From: Ignavibacteria bacterium
GTDB lineage: Bacteria > Bacteroidota > Ignavibacteria > Ignavibacteriales > Ignavibacteriaceae
DNA: 33,527 bases
NCBI GenBank assembly: GCA_030684555.1
Contig: JAUXVN010000050.1
Span: 1 to 33,527, forward strand
Direction of reading: 5' to 3'
The notes below the pieces were generated by a model. That model saw nothing but the letters and a program-made list of their open reading frames with translations. It had not been told where the DNA came from and did no database searches. Each line of letters opens with the position of its first letter. The stretch's first letter is position 1. The translations under genes were made by a program, and so were the position numbers. Of this stretch, positions 25,042-33,527 are shown piece after piece.

Positions 25042-28000
25042 TTGAAACTGACCGCTTTACCGGCGGTTATTTTTATAGCTGTTTTATCATATGGATTTAA
25101 TTCTAACTCACCGAGTCAGATCAATAAATTACTATGGTTTGACGGGTGGTTTAATTATTACTCTCAAGTCAGTAAAACAGTTTCTAATCAAGTTCAAAAT
25201 GAAAATGAATTTTCATATCCATCATTGGATGAAATATCCCAAACCCCATCTGATCTAAATATCCAATTTCTAAATCTTTTTGGTGATTCCTTATTATCTA
25301 AAATAAACCCGGACTCAATTCAAATCATAACGGATTCATTGGCGGGAGTCGGATTTGACACAACATCTATTATTGATGATTCTTTAGAGATAATCCCTGA
25401 TTCACTCAAACCTGATCCTCGTACACTTGATTCGATTGCAAGAATAGAGCATTTTAAATACAAACCGGTTGATGTTCTTTATCTGACTTTCCATTCCAGA
25501 AAACAACCCAACTTGTTAGGGCAACCTTCGACTAATTTAAAAAAGCGGATAATTGAAATAGATTCAACAGGCGAGTTTGTTGAGATTAAAGATAAAATCG
25601 GTGATCAAGTAGTTAAACTTATTCTGAAAATCCCTCTTTCTGAATACATTGAATTAAAATTAAAATCACGAGAGCAAACTCTTTGGGACGAACTTGCTTA
25701 TAAGTATGAGCTTAAAGATGCAAAAATAGGTCTTGGGGATTTAATAAAAGATTTTACAGATTTTGAAATTCCTCTACCGAGTGTAGGAATTCTGAGTATT
25801 TTCGGTCCTCCCAAAATAAATTTAAAAATTGGTGGTGCAGTTGATATTCATGGTGCTTGGCGTAATGAAACTACGGAAGGTTTAACTGCCTCAAGATTGG
25901 GCAATTCAAGGAATGAACCCGATTTTAGGCAACAACTTCAAATTAATATTAATGGAACTATTGGTGATAAGTTACAAATTAATGCTGATTGGAATACAGA
26001 AAGAAATTTCGAGTATGAAAACCAACTTAAAATAAAATATACCGGTTATGAAGATGAAATAGTTCAAAGTGTTGAAGCCGGTAACGTATCTCTTCAAACT
26101 TCTCCACTTGTCGGAGGAGGCGAAGCATTGTTTGGAATTAAATCAGTATTTAAACTTGGTCCACTAAATTTGACGGTTCTTGCGTCTCAAAAAAAGGGAG
26201 AAGTTAAAGAAAAATCAGTAAGTGGTGGTGCACAAACACTGGAATTTCAAATTCGAGCTTTTGATTATAGCAAAAACCACTATTTCCTAAACTCAGTATA
26301 TGCTGATACAAGTGCTTCACTCAATTTATTTTATCGTTACTATGGCAGTCCAACACCGGATATTGACCGACAGTATTTTGTTAAAAATATTGAAGTGTGG
26401 AAATCGATTGCACAAACTTTAAGAAATCCGAATGAAAGAAATGCGTATGCATATATAGATTTACCTCAGGTTGTTTTGGGACAACGTTATGCAGACTCAT
26501 TACGTAATGAAAATCGTCAGGAAGATCCAGGGAAAAGTTCAAAAGGTCGTTTCATCCTATTAACTCAGGATGTTGATTATACTTTACATCCGGAGACCGG
26601 GTTCATAACATTTAAAACTAATTTACAAGAGAGTGATGTAATTGCAGTTTCATATCAAATTGAAGGACCAAATTTCCAAACTGATCAGGACGATTTATTC
26701 TATGGTGAATTTTTAAGCCAAACTCAACAAGATACTTCTCAACGCTTAGTTCTTAAACTTGTTAAACCACAAACTTTATTACCCAAAGATACTGAAGCAT
26801 GGAAACTTCTCTTAAAGAATATTTATCCAACAGGAGGTAGAAATATTAATCGAGAAGGATTTGAATTTGATATTAAATATGAGAATGATGCAAGTGGTGG
26901 TGAAGCACAAAATGTAATTGGTGATGTAAAATTATTGAACGCCTTCGGATTAGATAGAGTTGACGCTAGCGGAAACTTACAGCCGGATGGTTTGTTTGAT
27001 TTTAAAGTTGGGCAAACTATCTACCCGGAGACTGGGGAAATAATTTTTCCTTATTTACAACCTTTTGGAAGGAACATACCAAGATCATTAGATAATGCCG
27101 ACTCACTCCGTTTTCTTGAAATTTATGATACAACTTCGCAAGGTGCAAGAAATAATAAAGTTAAAGATAAATGGCTGCTTTATGGTAAATATACAGGAAC
27201 AGCATCTTCAGTATATCAACTCGGATTTAATATTGTTGAAAATTCAGTTCGTGTAACCTTAAATGGGAGAGAATTAACGCCCGGGTCTGATTATTTTGTT
27301 GATTATAATATTGGGCAATTAACAATTCGTAATGATGCGGCTCTTGTTCCAGGAGCAAATCTAAAAATCTCTTATGAAGAGAATGATTTATTCCAATTAG
27401 CCTCAAAAACCTTATTCGGTATGAGAGGTGAAATCGCAATATCTAGAAAAACAAAACTTGGCTTTTCAGCTTTAACACTTTCACAGCAAACACTTTCGGA
27501 TAAAGTTCGTATTGGTGAAGAACCACTCAGCAATTCTATTTATGGTCTTGATTTTTCAACATCAGCTGATTTACCATTTTTAACAAAATTATTAGATAAT
27601 GTAATTTCTACACGGGAAATGTCAAGTCTCTCATTAAGAGGTGATTTTGCTTATATGGATCCTGATCCGAATACTAAAAAAAGTACAATCGCATCAGATA
27701 ATAATAAAAGTATTGCCTACATTGACGACTTTGAAGGTTCAAAAAGAATTATTCCGATCGGTGTATCTTACACTTCCTGGAAAGATTTAAGTGTCCCGAC
27801 CAAACTATCGGATATTAACAATATGCCTGATTTACCGGATTCATCAAAGATGAATTATAAAGGTAAAAGTTTTTGGTTCAACATTTTACCTTCCGATGTT
27901 AATGTAAAAGATATTTGGCCTGATAGAAAAGTAGCCCGCGGAGATGAACAGGTAACTGTACTTGATTATGTATTTATGCCAACAAGACCCGGTTCTTATA

Positions 28001-31000
28001 ATCGTAATTTGCAACAAAATAATCTAAACCAAAACTGGGGTGGAATGATGAAAATTCTTTCTTCCACTGCAAGTAATTTGGTAGATGAAAATATTGAGTT
28101 CATTGAATTGTGGATCAATAGAGATACATTAATAACTGATCCTTCTCTGTTTGATAATGCAAAAATTTTCCTTGATCTAGGTAAAATAAGCGAAGATGTT
28201 ATTCCCAACGGGCAGCTTGATACAGAAGATAAGAACAGTAATGATTTAATTGATGAAGGTGAAGATACCGGTCTTGACGGTTTAACAAATGATCAGGAGC
28301 GTGCACTATATGGCTCAACTGCCGGAGATCCCAACAATGATGATTTCAGTCTGCGTGGTACTAACACCAACGATATAATGAATTATTATTACATTAATGG
28401 AACTGAAGGGAATGCCGCTTTAACAGATATTGGCAGATTTCCTGATACAGAAGATCTAAATAGAAACGGAAGCTTAGACCAGCTCAATAGCTACTTTAGG
28501 TATGAGATTCCGTTGAAGATTGATGGCAATCCTTACATAACGGGCGGCAGCGACAAAAAAGGATGGTACTTATATAGAATACCATTAAAAGATTTTAAGG
28601 ATGAAATTGGTTCACCTAGTTTTTCGGTTGTTGAATTTATTCGATTCTTTGTTACAAATGTTGATACAACATTTCGTGTAAGAATAGCCGAGTTTAATCT
28701 TGTTGGTAATCAATGGCAAAAAAAGATTCCTGATGATGAAGTCATGGCTATCTCTGTTGTGAATGTCGAAGATAATCCTAATTATTTAAGTCCTCCCGGA
28801 GTTCAACGTGAGCGCGATAGAACCCGCCCTGATCAAGACATTCTTAGAAATGAGCAGTCTTTAAATCTTATTCTTAATGGATTAAGAGGGGGAGAGACAA
28901 GGGAAGTTATCAAATATCTTTATCGTCCAATGGATGTATTTAATTATTCTGAAATGAAATTATTTATTCACGGAAATGTTGAAGGTAAAGTTGTTTATTC
29001 AGATGAAAATCTAAATCCTGCAAAGGTTTACTTCAGATTCGGTACTGATTCAAATAACTATTATGAGTATCGTCAACCGATTTTACGCGGGTGGAATGAG
29101 ATTTCATTACTTTTCAATGAACTGACTGCAATTAAACAATTACGAGATTCAGTTAGTCAAGAAATTGCCCCTGTACCTGTTAAGGATTTGCCGGGACGGT
29201 TTTATTATTTGAAAGGTAATCCAAATTTAACATCAATAAAGTTTTTATCAGTTATAATAGTAAATAATAGTCATCCAAGAGATTTTAATGATTTGTATGG
29301 TGAAGTATGGGTAAATGAGCTTAGAGTTGTTGGAGCTGATGATACTCCCGGATGGGCTTATAGTGTTGCTACTTCCTTAAAACTTGCTGATTTGCTTCAG
29401 GTGAGTTTTAATATGTCTCAAACGAGTCCATACTTCCATAGACTTCAAGATAGATTTGGTTCGCGTGTTGAATCAAAAAATTGGGGTATTTCTACCGATG
29501 TCGATGTTTTGAAACTTCTTCCATTTAATATGCAGGGAAGTAATTTAAAACTTAATTATTCGCGCAATGAAAGCATAGGTTCACCTATCTTTTTACCGGG
29601 AACCGATATAAAAATTGATGAAGCCGCTACAAGACTTGAAGAGAGATTAATTAATCCCACTGATTCAACAGTAACGCCACTTTCACCGGAACAAGCAAAA
29701 GTACTTGCAGAACAGATGAAGGTTGAAGCAAAAACTATTTCTACATCTGATACATGGACTGCATCAAATATCAAATTGAAAATTCCAATTGAGCATTGGT
29801 TAATTAGAGATTCTTTTAATAGTTTAACATACGGCTTCAACTATAATAAAACTTTTTCACGAAACCCTACAACACAATCAAACCTAAATTGGATTTGGAA
29901 TGCTAACGTAGGTTATGCAGTAAATTTAAGTCCGGATTATTTTTTCTATCCTGCAAGTATACCAGTATTTGGAACTGTAGTCGCTCTTTTTGCCGATTAT
30001 AGAAACTCAAAAGTTTTTTACACTCCACAGACTTTCAGTTGGACAATCTCTGCAAAAAGAAGTCGCACAACTAATGTTAGTAGACAAATTGGTAATGCTT
30101 TATCACGTGAAACTATTTCCAGAGATTTTACTGCAAATCGTGGTCTGAATGTTTCATGGAAAATAACTGAGGGAGGTTTCTTTAATATCGCAACCTCTTA
30201 CAATTTTGATATAGCATCATCGTTAACCTATCTTGAAGTTGATGATAACAATTTGCAAAGACCGGAATCACAAATATGGAAGGATATTGCAAGTGGAAAT
30301 ATTTTTGGCAAAGATTTTCAATTCAGACAAACTTTTGATCTTAGGACTTCACCAAAACTTCCAAGCTTTTGGGACTTAAGTAAATTTTTTCAATTGTCTT
30401 CAGGTTATTCAGTCACTTATCAATGGCGAAATGATTTCAGTCAAGTAGATTTAGGAAGACAAGCAAGTTATTCAAATAAAATTAATTTTGGTTTAACCTT
30501 ACGTCTTAAAGCTTTAGCAGCTCCATTATTTAAAGAAGACGATCAACCAAAGACACCACAAACTGCCCCTCAGCGTCCACAACAAAATAGAGGTCGAACT
30601 CGAGATTTTGATGCGGAACTTAGAGATCCGAAAAATGTTCAAGCTGCAATTGATTCACTTCAAAATGTTAACAAAGAGTTATTTGTTGAAGACTCAACTT
30701 CTCAAGTTGATACAATTCCGGCAAAGCGCTCAGCATTATCAAATGCTTTACAATTTTTAAAAACCACATCAAGGTTTTTCTTCTTCGATTATGAAAACAT
30801 TAAAATAAATCTTTCTAATGATAATCTTTTAAGCTCATCTGGAATCTATGGTGATGGAACAGGTCTTGGCAATTTCTGGAGTTATAAATTCACTTCTGAG
30901 AAAGGACCTTCACGTGCTTTCATGCTTGGTTTAAGTAATAATGTTGGAAGACGGGCACCAAATGGTGTTCTTTCTGATAATTTCTCTCAAAAAAATAATA

Positions 31001-31986
31001 TCGACCTTTCAACATCAAGACCACTTTGGGAAGGAGCAAAAATTGACCTTAACTGGAAAGTTGGTTGGTCAATTAACAAATCAACTTCATTACAATCAGA
31101 TGAAGATGGAAATACTATCATAACTAATATCAATTCAACTGGAACATTAGATAGAACATTTTTTTCTCTACCTCCGACATTAATATTTAGCATGTTTAAA
31201 AGTGGAATAAAAACGGTTAATGAATTGTACAACCCAAATTCTGCAAATCCCTCTCAGAGTTTATCAGAGGCATTTGTAAAAGGTTTTGAAACATTACCAC
31301 TTGGATCAAAAATTGGTTTCTTGAGTGAGTTTGCTAAATATATTCCACGCCCTAATTGGAGAATCACGTGGGATGGATTAGAAAAATTATCATTGTTCAG
31401 TAAGTACACTAAGAAGGTTAGCTTGGACCATGCATACCAGTCAAATTATACAGAAGGCTGGAAAATGAATACTGACGGTACACAAGGTGTTCAAACCCAA
31501 AAAATAAGTTTTGGATTTGCACCGCTTATTGGAATAAATACAACATTCAATGAACTTTGGTCTGGTAATCTTTCAGGCAGTGTCAAATATTCAACCCGAT
31601 CAAATTATGATTTGGGAATAACTACCAAGAATATTACTGAAACATTCTCAAGAGATATTGGTGTTACATTGAATTATTCAAAATCAGGATTTGAAGTCCC
31701 CCTATTTGGTATCTCACTTAAAAATGATATTGAATTCAGCTTCTCTTATACAAATACTAAAAATTCAACCGTTGTTTTTAATATGGAACAATTCACAGAT
31801 GAGGGAACACCACAGGACGGCACAACCCGTACATTATTAGAACCAAGAATAAAATATGTGATAAGTTCTAGAGTTACCCTTACTGTATTTTATAAACGAT
31901 CATCTGTTGCTCCCGAGGGCGCTGCAAGAGTACCTCCCTCAACAATTAATGAGGCAGGTCTCGATGTCAGAATACTAATCCAATAA
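25042..31986 (+). CDS. sprA: SprA/Sov, outer-membrane translocon of the type IX secretion system
   Basis: A 2,314-residue protein, the usual size for SprA, the giant beta-barrel through which type IX secretion cargo crosses the outer membrane. Diagnostic stretches are GTIGDKLQINADWNTERN, YTGYEDEIVQSVEAGNVSL and GGEALFGIKS (about residues 305-375) and YIDDFEGSKRIIP (about 893). Two acidic, Asp/Asn-rich loops resemble calcium-binding repeats: DTEDKNSNDLIDEGEDTG near 1060 and DTEDLNRNGSLDQ near 1135. A Pro/Gln-rich linker (PKTPQTAPQRPQQNRGR) lies near 1837. The C-terminal half is alternating beta-strand sequence. The chosen start is TTG, giving a short signal-like segment (LTALPAVIFIAVLSYGF). 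There is no good ribosome-binding site, and the frame stays open back to 24955. Confidence 0.92.
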   Translation: MKLTALPAVIFIAVLSYGFNSNSPSQINKLLWFDGWFNYYSQVSKTVSNQVQNENEFSYPSLDEISQTPSDLNIQFLNLFGDSLLSKINPDSIQIITDSLAGVGFDTTSIIDDSLEIIPDSLKPDPRTLDSIARIEHFKYKPVDVLYLTFHSRKQPNLLGQPSTNLKKRIIEIDSTGEFVEIKDKIGDQVVKLILKIPLSEYIELKLKSREQTLWDELAYKYELKDAKIGLGDLIKDFTDFEIPLPSVGILSIFGPPKINLKIGGAVDIHGAWRNETTEGLTASRLGNSRNEPDFRQQLQININGTIGDKLQINADWNTERNFEYENQLKIKYTGYEDEIVQSVEAGNVSLQTSPLVGGGEALFGIKSVFKLGPLNLTVLASQKKGEVKEKSVSGGAQTLEFQIRAFDYSKNHYFLNSVYADTSASLNLFYRYYGSPTPDIDRQYFVKNIEVWKSIAQTLRNPNERNAYAYIDLPQVVLGQRYADSLRNENRQEDPGKSSKGRFILLTQDVDYTLHPETGFITFKTNLQESDVIAVSYQIEGPNFQTDQDDLFYGEFLSQTQQDTSQRLVLKLVKPQTLLPKDTEAWKLLLKNIYPTGGRNINREGFEFDIKYENDASGGEAQNVIGDVKLLNAFGLDRVDASGNLQPDGLFDFKVGQTIYPETGEIIFPYLQPFGRNIPRSLDNADSLRFLEIYDTTSQGARNNKVKDKWLLYGKYTGTASSVYQLGFNIVENSVRVTLNGRELTPGSDYFVDYNIGQLTIRNDAALVPGANLKISYEENDLFQLASKTLFGMRGEIAISRKTKLGFSALTLSQQTLSDKVRIGEEPLSNSIYGLDFSTSADLPFLTKLLDNVISTREMSSLSLRGDFAYMDPDPNTKKSTIASDNNKSIAYIDDFEGSKRIIPIGVSYTSWKDLSVPTKLSDINNMPDLPDSSKMNYKGKSFWFNILPSDVNVKDIWPDRKVARGDEQVTVLDYVFMPTRPGSYNRNLQQNNLNQNWGGMMKILSSTASNLVDENIEFIELWINRDTLITDPSLFDNAKIFLDLGKISEDVIPNGQLDTEDKNSNDLIDEGEDTGLDGLTNDQERALYGSTAGDPNNDDFSLRGTNTNDIMNYYYINGTEGNAALTDIGRFPDTEDLNRNGSLDQLNSYFRYEIPLKIDGNPYITGGSDKKGWYLYRIPLKDFKDEIGSPSFSVVEFIRFFVTNVDTTFRVRIAEFNLVGNQWQKKIPDDEVMAISVVNVEDNPNYLSPPGVQRERDRTRPDQDILRNEQSLNLILNGLRGGETREVIKYLYRPMDVFNYSEMKLFIHGNVEGKVVYSDENLNPAKVYFRFGTDSNNYYEYRQPILRGWNEISLLFNELTAIKQLRDSVSQEIAPVPVKDLPGRFYYLKGNPNLTSIKFLSVIIVNNSHPRDFNDLYGEVWVNELRVVGADDTPGWAYSVATSLKLADLLQVSFNMSQTSPYFHRLQDRFGSRVESKNWGISTDVDVLKLLPFNMQGSNLKLNYSRNESIGSPIFLPGTDIKIDEAATRLEERLINPTDSTVTPLSPEQAKVLAEQMKVEAKTISTSDTWTASNIKLKIPIEHWLIRDSFNSLTYGFNYNKTFSRNPTTQSNLNWIWNANVGYAVNLSPDYFFYPASIPVFGTVVALFADYRNSKVFYTPQTFSWTISAKRSRTTNVSRQIGNALSRETISRDFTANRGLNVSWKITEGGFFNIATSYNFDIASSLTYLEVDDNNLQRPESQIWKDIASGNIFGKDFQFRQTFDLRTSPKLPSFWDLSKFFQLSSGYSVTYQWRNDFSQVDLGRQASYSNKINFGLTLRLKALAAPLFKEDDQPKTPQTAPQRPQQNRGRTRDFDAELRDPKNVQAAIDSLQNVNKELFVEDSTSQVDTIPAKRSALSNALQFLKTTSRFFFFDYENIKINLSNDNLLSSSGIYGDGTGLGNFWSYKFTSEKGPSRAFMLGLSNNVGRRAPNGVLSDNFSQKNNIDLSTSRPLWEGAKIDLNWKVGWSINKSTSLQSDEDGNTIITNINSTGTLDRTFFSLPPTLIFSMFKSGIKTVNELYNPNSANPSQSLSEAFVKGFETLPLGSKIGFLSEFAKYIPRPNWRITWDGLEKLSLFSKYTKKVSLDHAYQSNYTEGWKMNTDGTQGVQTQKISFGFAPLIGINTTFNELWSGNLSGSVKYSTRSNYDLGITTKNITETFSRDIGVTLNYSKSGFEVPLFGISLKNDIEFSFSYTNTKNSTVVFNMEQFTDEGTPQDGTTRTLLEPRIKYVISSRVTLTVFYKRSSVAPEGAARVPPSTINEAGLDVRILIQ

Positions 31987-32004
31987 ATAAGACTAATTGT
32001 TTAA

Positions 32005-32949
32005 ATGATAATTCGTTTTTTATTCTTGATAATATTTTTGGTGGGTGCATTTATGTTCCCATCCTTTACACTTATGTTCGCTTCAATTATTTTGGTAATA
32101 ATACTTATCTTAAACCTGCATGGCGTAATTGAAAACCAAAAACTTAATGTAAATAAACGAATTAATCAAGATTTTCAAGTTGATCTTGATATAGGGGCTT
32201 ATAATGTGACAAAACCATTCTTTTATTATCCTGGCCAAAAATATAAAAGAGGAGTTTTACTTATTCATGGTTTTTCTGCTTCAACGTCTGAATTCAAATA
32301 TTTGATGCAAGAATTAAAGTCTCTAGATATCCCTTTTTATGCTCCAACTCTTACCGGATTTGGGTTGATTAATAGTAATCTTTTAAGAGCCGTTAGTCCT
32401 GAAGATTGGAAACGAGATGTTGTTTATGCTTATGATAATCTCAATTCACTTTGCGATGAAATAGATGTAGTTGGCCATTCGATGGGGGGACTTCTAGCGA
32501 TGCATCTTGCGGCTGTAAGGGATATTAGAAAATTAATTCTAACTTCTCCTTATCTAAAAGAAAAAGAGAATCATTCATGGTACAAAAAATATCTTCTTAA
32601 AAGTTCTTTTTCCGGATTGATCAAAAAAATAAGACCGGTAATAGTAAAATCATCCAAAAAGAATGAAGAAAACTCCAGATTTGTTTACTCTGTGGTTCCA
32701 ATTGAATCAGTAGAATCTCTCTGGAAATTGACAGACTCATTAAATTCATTAAAATTATTTGTTAAAGATTTAACACTTCTTTTAGGTTCTAAAGATTCAA
32801 CAATTGAATTGAAGTGGACTACAAATTATTTCGCAGAAAAATGTGAAAAATATGAATGCATCACCTTTGAGGAATCGGGTCATAACATCCTTGAAGATAT
32901 TGAAAGTGAAAAAATAAATTCACTAATTATTAAAAAATTAAGTGACTAA
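32005..32949 (+). CDS. Alpha/beta hydrolase with N-terminal membrane segments (esterase / monoacylglycerol lipase-like)
   Basis: A 314-residue protein. Residues 1-41 form one long or two short hydrophobic segments, so the enzyme is membrane-anchored. The hydrolase part begins with LLIHGFSASTSEF (oxyanion region). The nucleophile is Ser159 in VGHSMGGLLA, the likely acid is the Asp in LLGSKDST near residue 265, and the histidine is His293 in ESGHNILEDIE. This triad and spacing match the Est30 carboxylesterase and monoacylglycerol lipase type. It starts 18 bases after sprA, but there is no evidence beyond proximity that it is functionally linked to secretion. Confidence 0.8.
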   Translation: MIIRFLFLIIFLVGAFMFPSFTLMFASIILVIILILNLHGVIENQKLNVNKRINQDFQVDLDIGAYNVTKPFFYYPGQKYKRGVLLIHGFSASTSEFKYLMQELKSLDIPFYAPTLTGFGLINSNLLRAVSPEDWKRDVVYAYDNLNSLCDEIDVVGHSMGGLLAMHLAAVRDIRKLILTSPYLKEKENHSWYKKYLLKSSFSGLIKKIRPVIVKSSKKNEENSRFVYSVVPIESVESLWKLTDSLNSLKLFVKDLTLLLGSKDSTIELKWTTNYFAEKCEKYECITFEESGHNILEDIESEKINSLIIKKLSD

Positions 32950-32971
32950 GACTAAAAATAATTAAGTTCCA

Positions 32972-33003
32972 TTTGCATTAAAAATAAGTTGATATTATAT
33001 TTG
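32972..33003 (+). promoter_or_regulatory. Bacteroidota-type promoter for the tRNA genes
   Basis: TTTG at 32972-32975 and TATATTTG at 32996-33003 match the Bacteroidota -33 (TTTG) and -7 (TAnnTTTG) elements exactly, with a 20-base spacer. Transcription would start about 40 bases before the tRNA-Gly at 33050. Confidence 0.7.
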
Positions 33004-33049
33004 TAATCTAAATTTAATTTGATAGTTCTGAAATATTGTGTAAATATTT

Positions 33050-33122
<73 letters not shown>

Positions 33123-33126
33123 CTAC

Positions 33127-33153
33127 AAATCCCGAACTATTCGGGATTTTTTT
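33127..33153 (+). terminator. Rho-independent terminator after tRNA-Gly
   Basis: AAATCCCGAA (33127-33136) pairs with TTCGGGATTT (33140-33149) around loop CTA and is followed by four more T residues. It would end a transcript of the tRNA-Gly, so the tRNA-Cys at 33186 would need read-through or its own promoter; I see no clear promoter in 33154-33185. Confidence 0.75.
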
Positions 33154-33185
33154 CTTCGTTCTTTTCTTAGTTTACTATTTTAAAT

Positions 33186-33259
33186 GGCGCTGTACCCAAG
33201 TGGCTTAAGGGGAAGGTCTGCAAAACCTTTATTCGTCGGTTCGAATCCGACCGGCGCCT
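33186..33259 (+). tRNA. tRNA-Cys (anticodon GCA)
   Basis: A 74-base cloverleaf: acceptor GGCGCTG pairs with CGGCGCC (one T-G pair), anticodon stem AAGGT/ACCTT with loop CTGCAAA (GCA), T arm GTCGG-TTCGAAT-CCGAC, and discriminator T as usual for Cys tRNA. CCA is not encoded. Confidence 0.95.
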
Positions 33260-33264
33260 CTAAT

Positions 33265-33298
33265 AAGTTTGATTTCACAATGATTTCAAACTTTTTTT
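33265..33298 (+). terminator. Rho-independent terminator after tRNA-Cys
   Basis: AAGTTTGA (33265-33272) pairs with TCAAACTT (33286-33293) across a 13-base loop, followed by five further T residues to 33298. It begins five bases after the tRNA. Confidence 0.6.
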
Positions 33299-33325
33299 AT
33301 TTTAAAGGCTTACCAGATTTCAAAG

Positions 33326-33363
33326 AAAATTGACTTTTTGTAATCAAAAAGGGAATCAATTTT
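33326..33363. repeat. Long A/T-rich hairpin with flanking A- and T-runs
   Basis: AAAATTGA (33326-33333) pairs with TCAATTTT (33356-33363), and inside it CTTTTTG (33334-33340) pairs with CAAAAAG (33345-33351) around a TAAT loop, leaving a GGAA bulge. A T-run continues to 33365, so it could be a second terminator for the tRNA transcript, or one facing a gene to the right. Confidence 0.5.
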
Positions 33364-33407
33364 TTGACTATTATTTTAGCAACTAAAAGAACGTTTATAA
33401 AACTAAA

Positions 33408-33490
33408 AAGCCCAAACAGAACTGAAGGGATACCACGCCCTAAAACTGTTCAGGCTTCTTCTATTTTCAAAATTATTTTCATCGTGGTAT
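33408..33490. other. Folded element with possible pseudoknot, function unknown
   Basis: Outer stem: AAGCC-CA-AACAG (33408-33419) with CTGTT-CA-GGCTT (33446-33457), leaving a symmetrical CA/CA internal loop. Inner stem: AGGG (33426-33429) with CCCT (33438-33441). The apical loop ATACCACG (33430-33437) is an exact reverse complement of CGTGGTAT at 33483-33490, which would form an 8-bp pseudoknot. I do not recognise a known RNA class. The strand is undetermined, because the same pairing works on both. It may belong to the leader of a gene beyond the window. Confidence 0.4.
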
Positions 33491-33527
33491 TTATCAGTTT
33501 TTTAAAATTTATTTATCTATTAAACTG

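Noticed and set aside
29556-29840. Minus-strand frame inside sprA
   Set aside because: It lies antisense within the continuous sprA frame and is explained by codon-composition shadowing.

Overview
The window is AT-rich DNA from a bacterium of the Bacteroidota/Chlorobiota/Ignavibacteriota group, most likely an Ignavibacteria-type lineage (inference). The strongest clues are a 2,314-residue SprA/Sov homologue (outer-membrane translocon of the type IX secretion system), a promoter of the Bacteroidota form (TTTG, 20 nt, TATATTTG) ahead of the tRNA genes, an HMA / TonB receptor / HYC_CC_PP metal cluster typical of Bacteroidota, and an ISL3-type transposase tail.

Layout. (1) 3-125: C-terminal end of an ISL3-type transposase, cut by the window edge. 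(2) 174-9360, minus strand: a tightly packed nine-gene biosynthetic operon. In transcription order it encodes a DltA-like amino-acid adenylating enzyme, a GNAT acyltransferase, a second adenylating enzyme, a second GNAT, an acyl carrier protein, a FabG-like reductase, an acyl-activating (ANL) ligase, a LuxE-type acyl-protein synthetase and a LuxC-type acyl-CoA reductase. No luciferase (LuxAB), LuxD thioesterase, ketosynthase, NRPS condensation domain or glycosyltransferase is visible. This is the best candidate for an undescribed system. (3) 9535-12669, minus strand: a probable metal (copper-type) uptake or handling cluster made of a TonB-dependent receptor, a secreted HMA protein and a HYC_CC_PP protein. 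(4) 12833-17191, plus strand: M1 metallopeptidase, a polytopic membrane protein, peptide deformylase (def) and methionyl-tRNA formyltransferase (fmt), with near-zero spacing. (5) 17211-24752, plus strand: two Cys/Met-metabolism PLP enzymes (a cystathionine gamma-synthase/lyase type and a methionine gamma-lyase type), a long-chain acyl-CoA synthetase, an alanine dehydrogenase-like protein, a CoA-transferase and an ApaH/PP2A-like phosphoesterase. This looks like an amino-acid catabolism set feeding acyl-CoA and short-chain acid metabolism. (6) 25042-32949: sprA followed by a membrane-anchored alpha/beta hydrolase. (7) 32972-33298: promoter, tRNA-Gly(GCC), terminator, tRNA-Cys(GCA), terminator. 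(8) 33300-33527: no convincing gene, but a long hairpin and a second folded element whose apical loop is perfectly complementary to a segment 45 nt downstream (possible pseudoknotted RNA or protein-binding site).

In the biosynthetic operon, my working inference is that the two adenylating enzymes and the ANL ligase load the single small carrier protein. The two GNATs would then move the loaded acyl or aminoacyl groups onto an amine, and LuxE/LuxC with the SDR would reduce an acyl group to an aldehyde or alcohol. The product cannot be read from this sequence.
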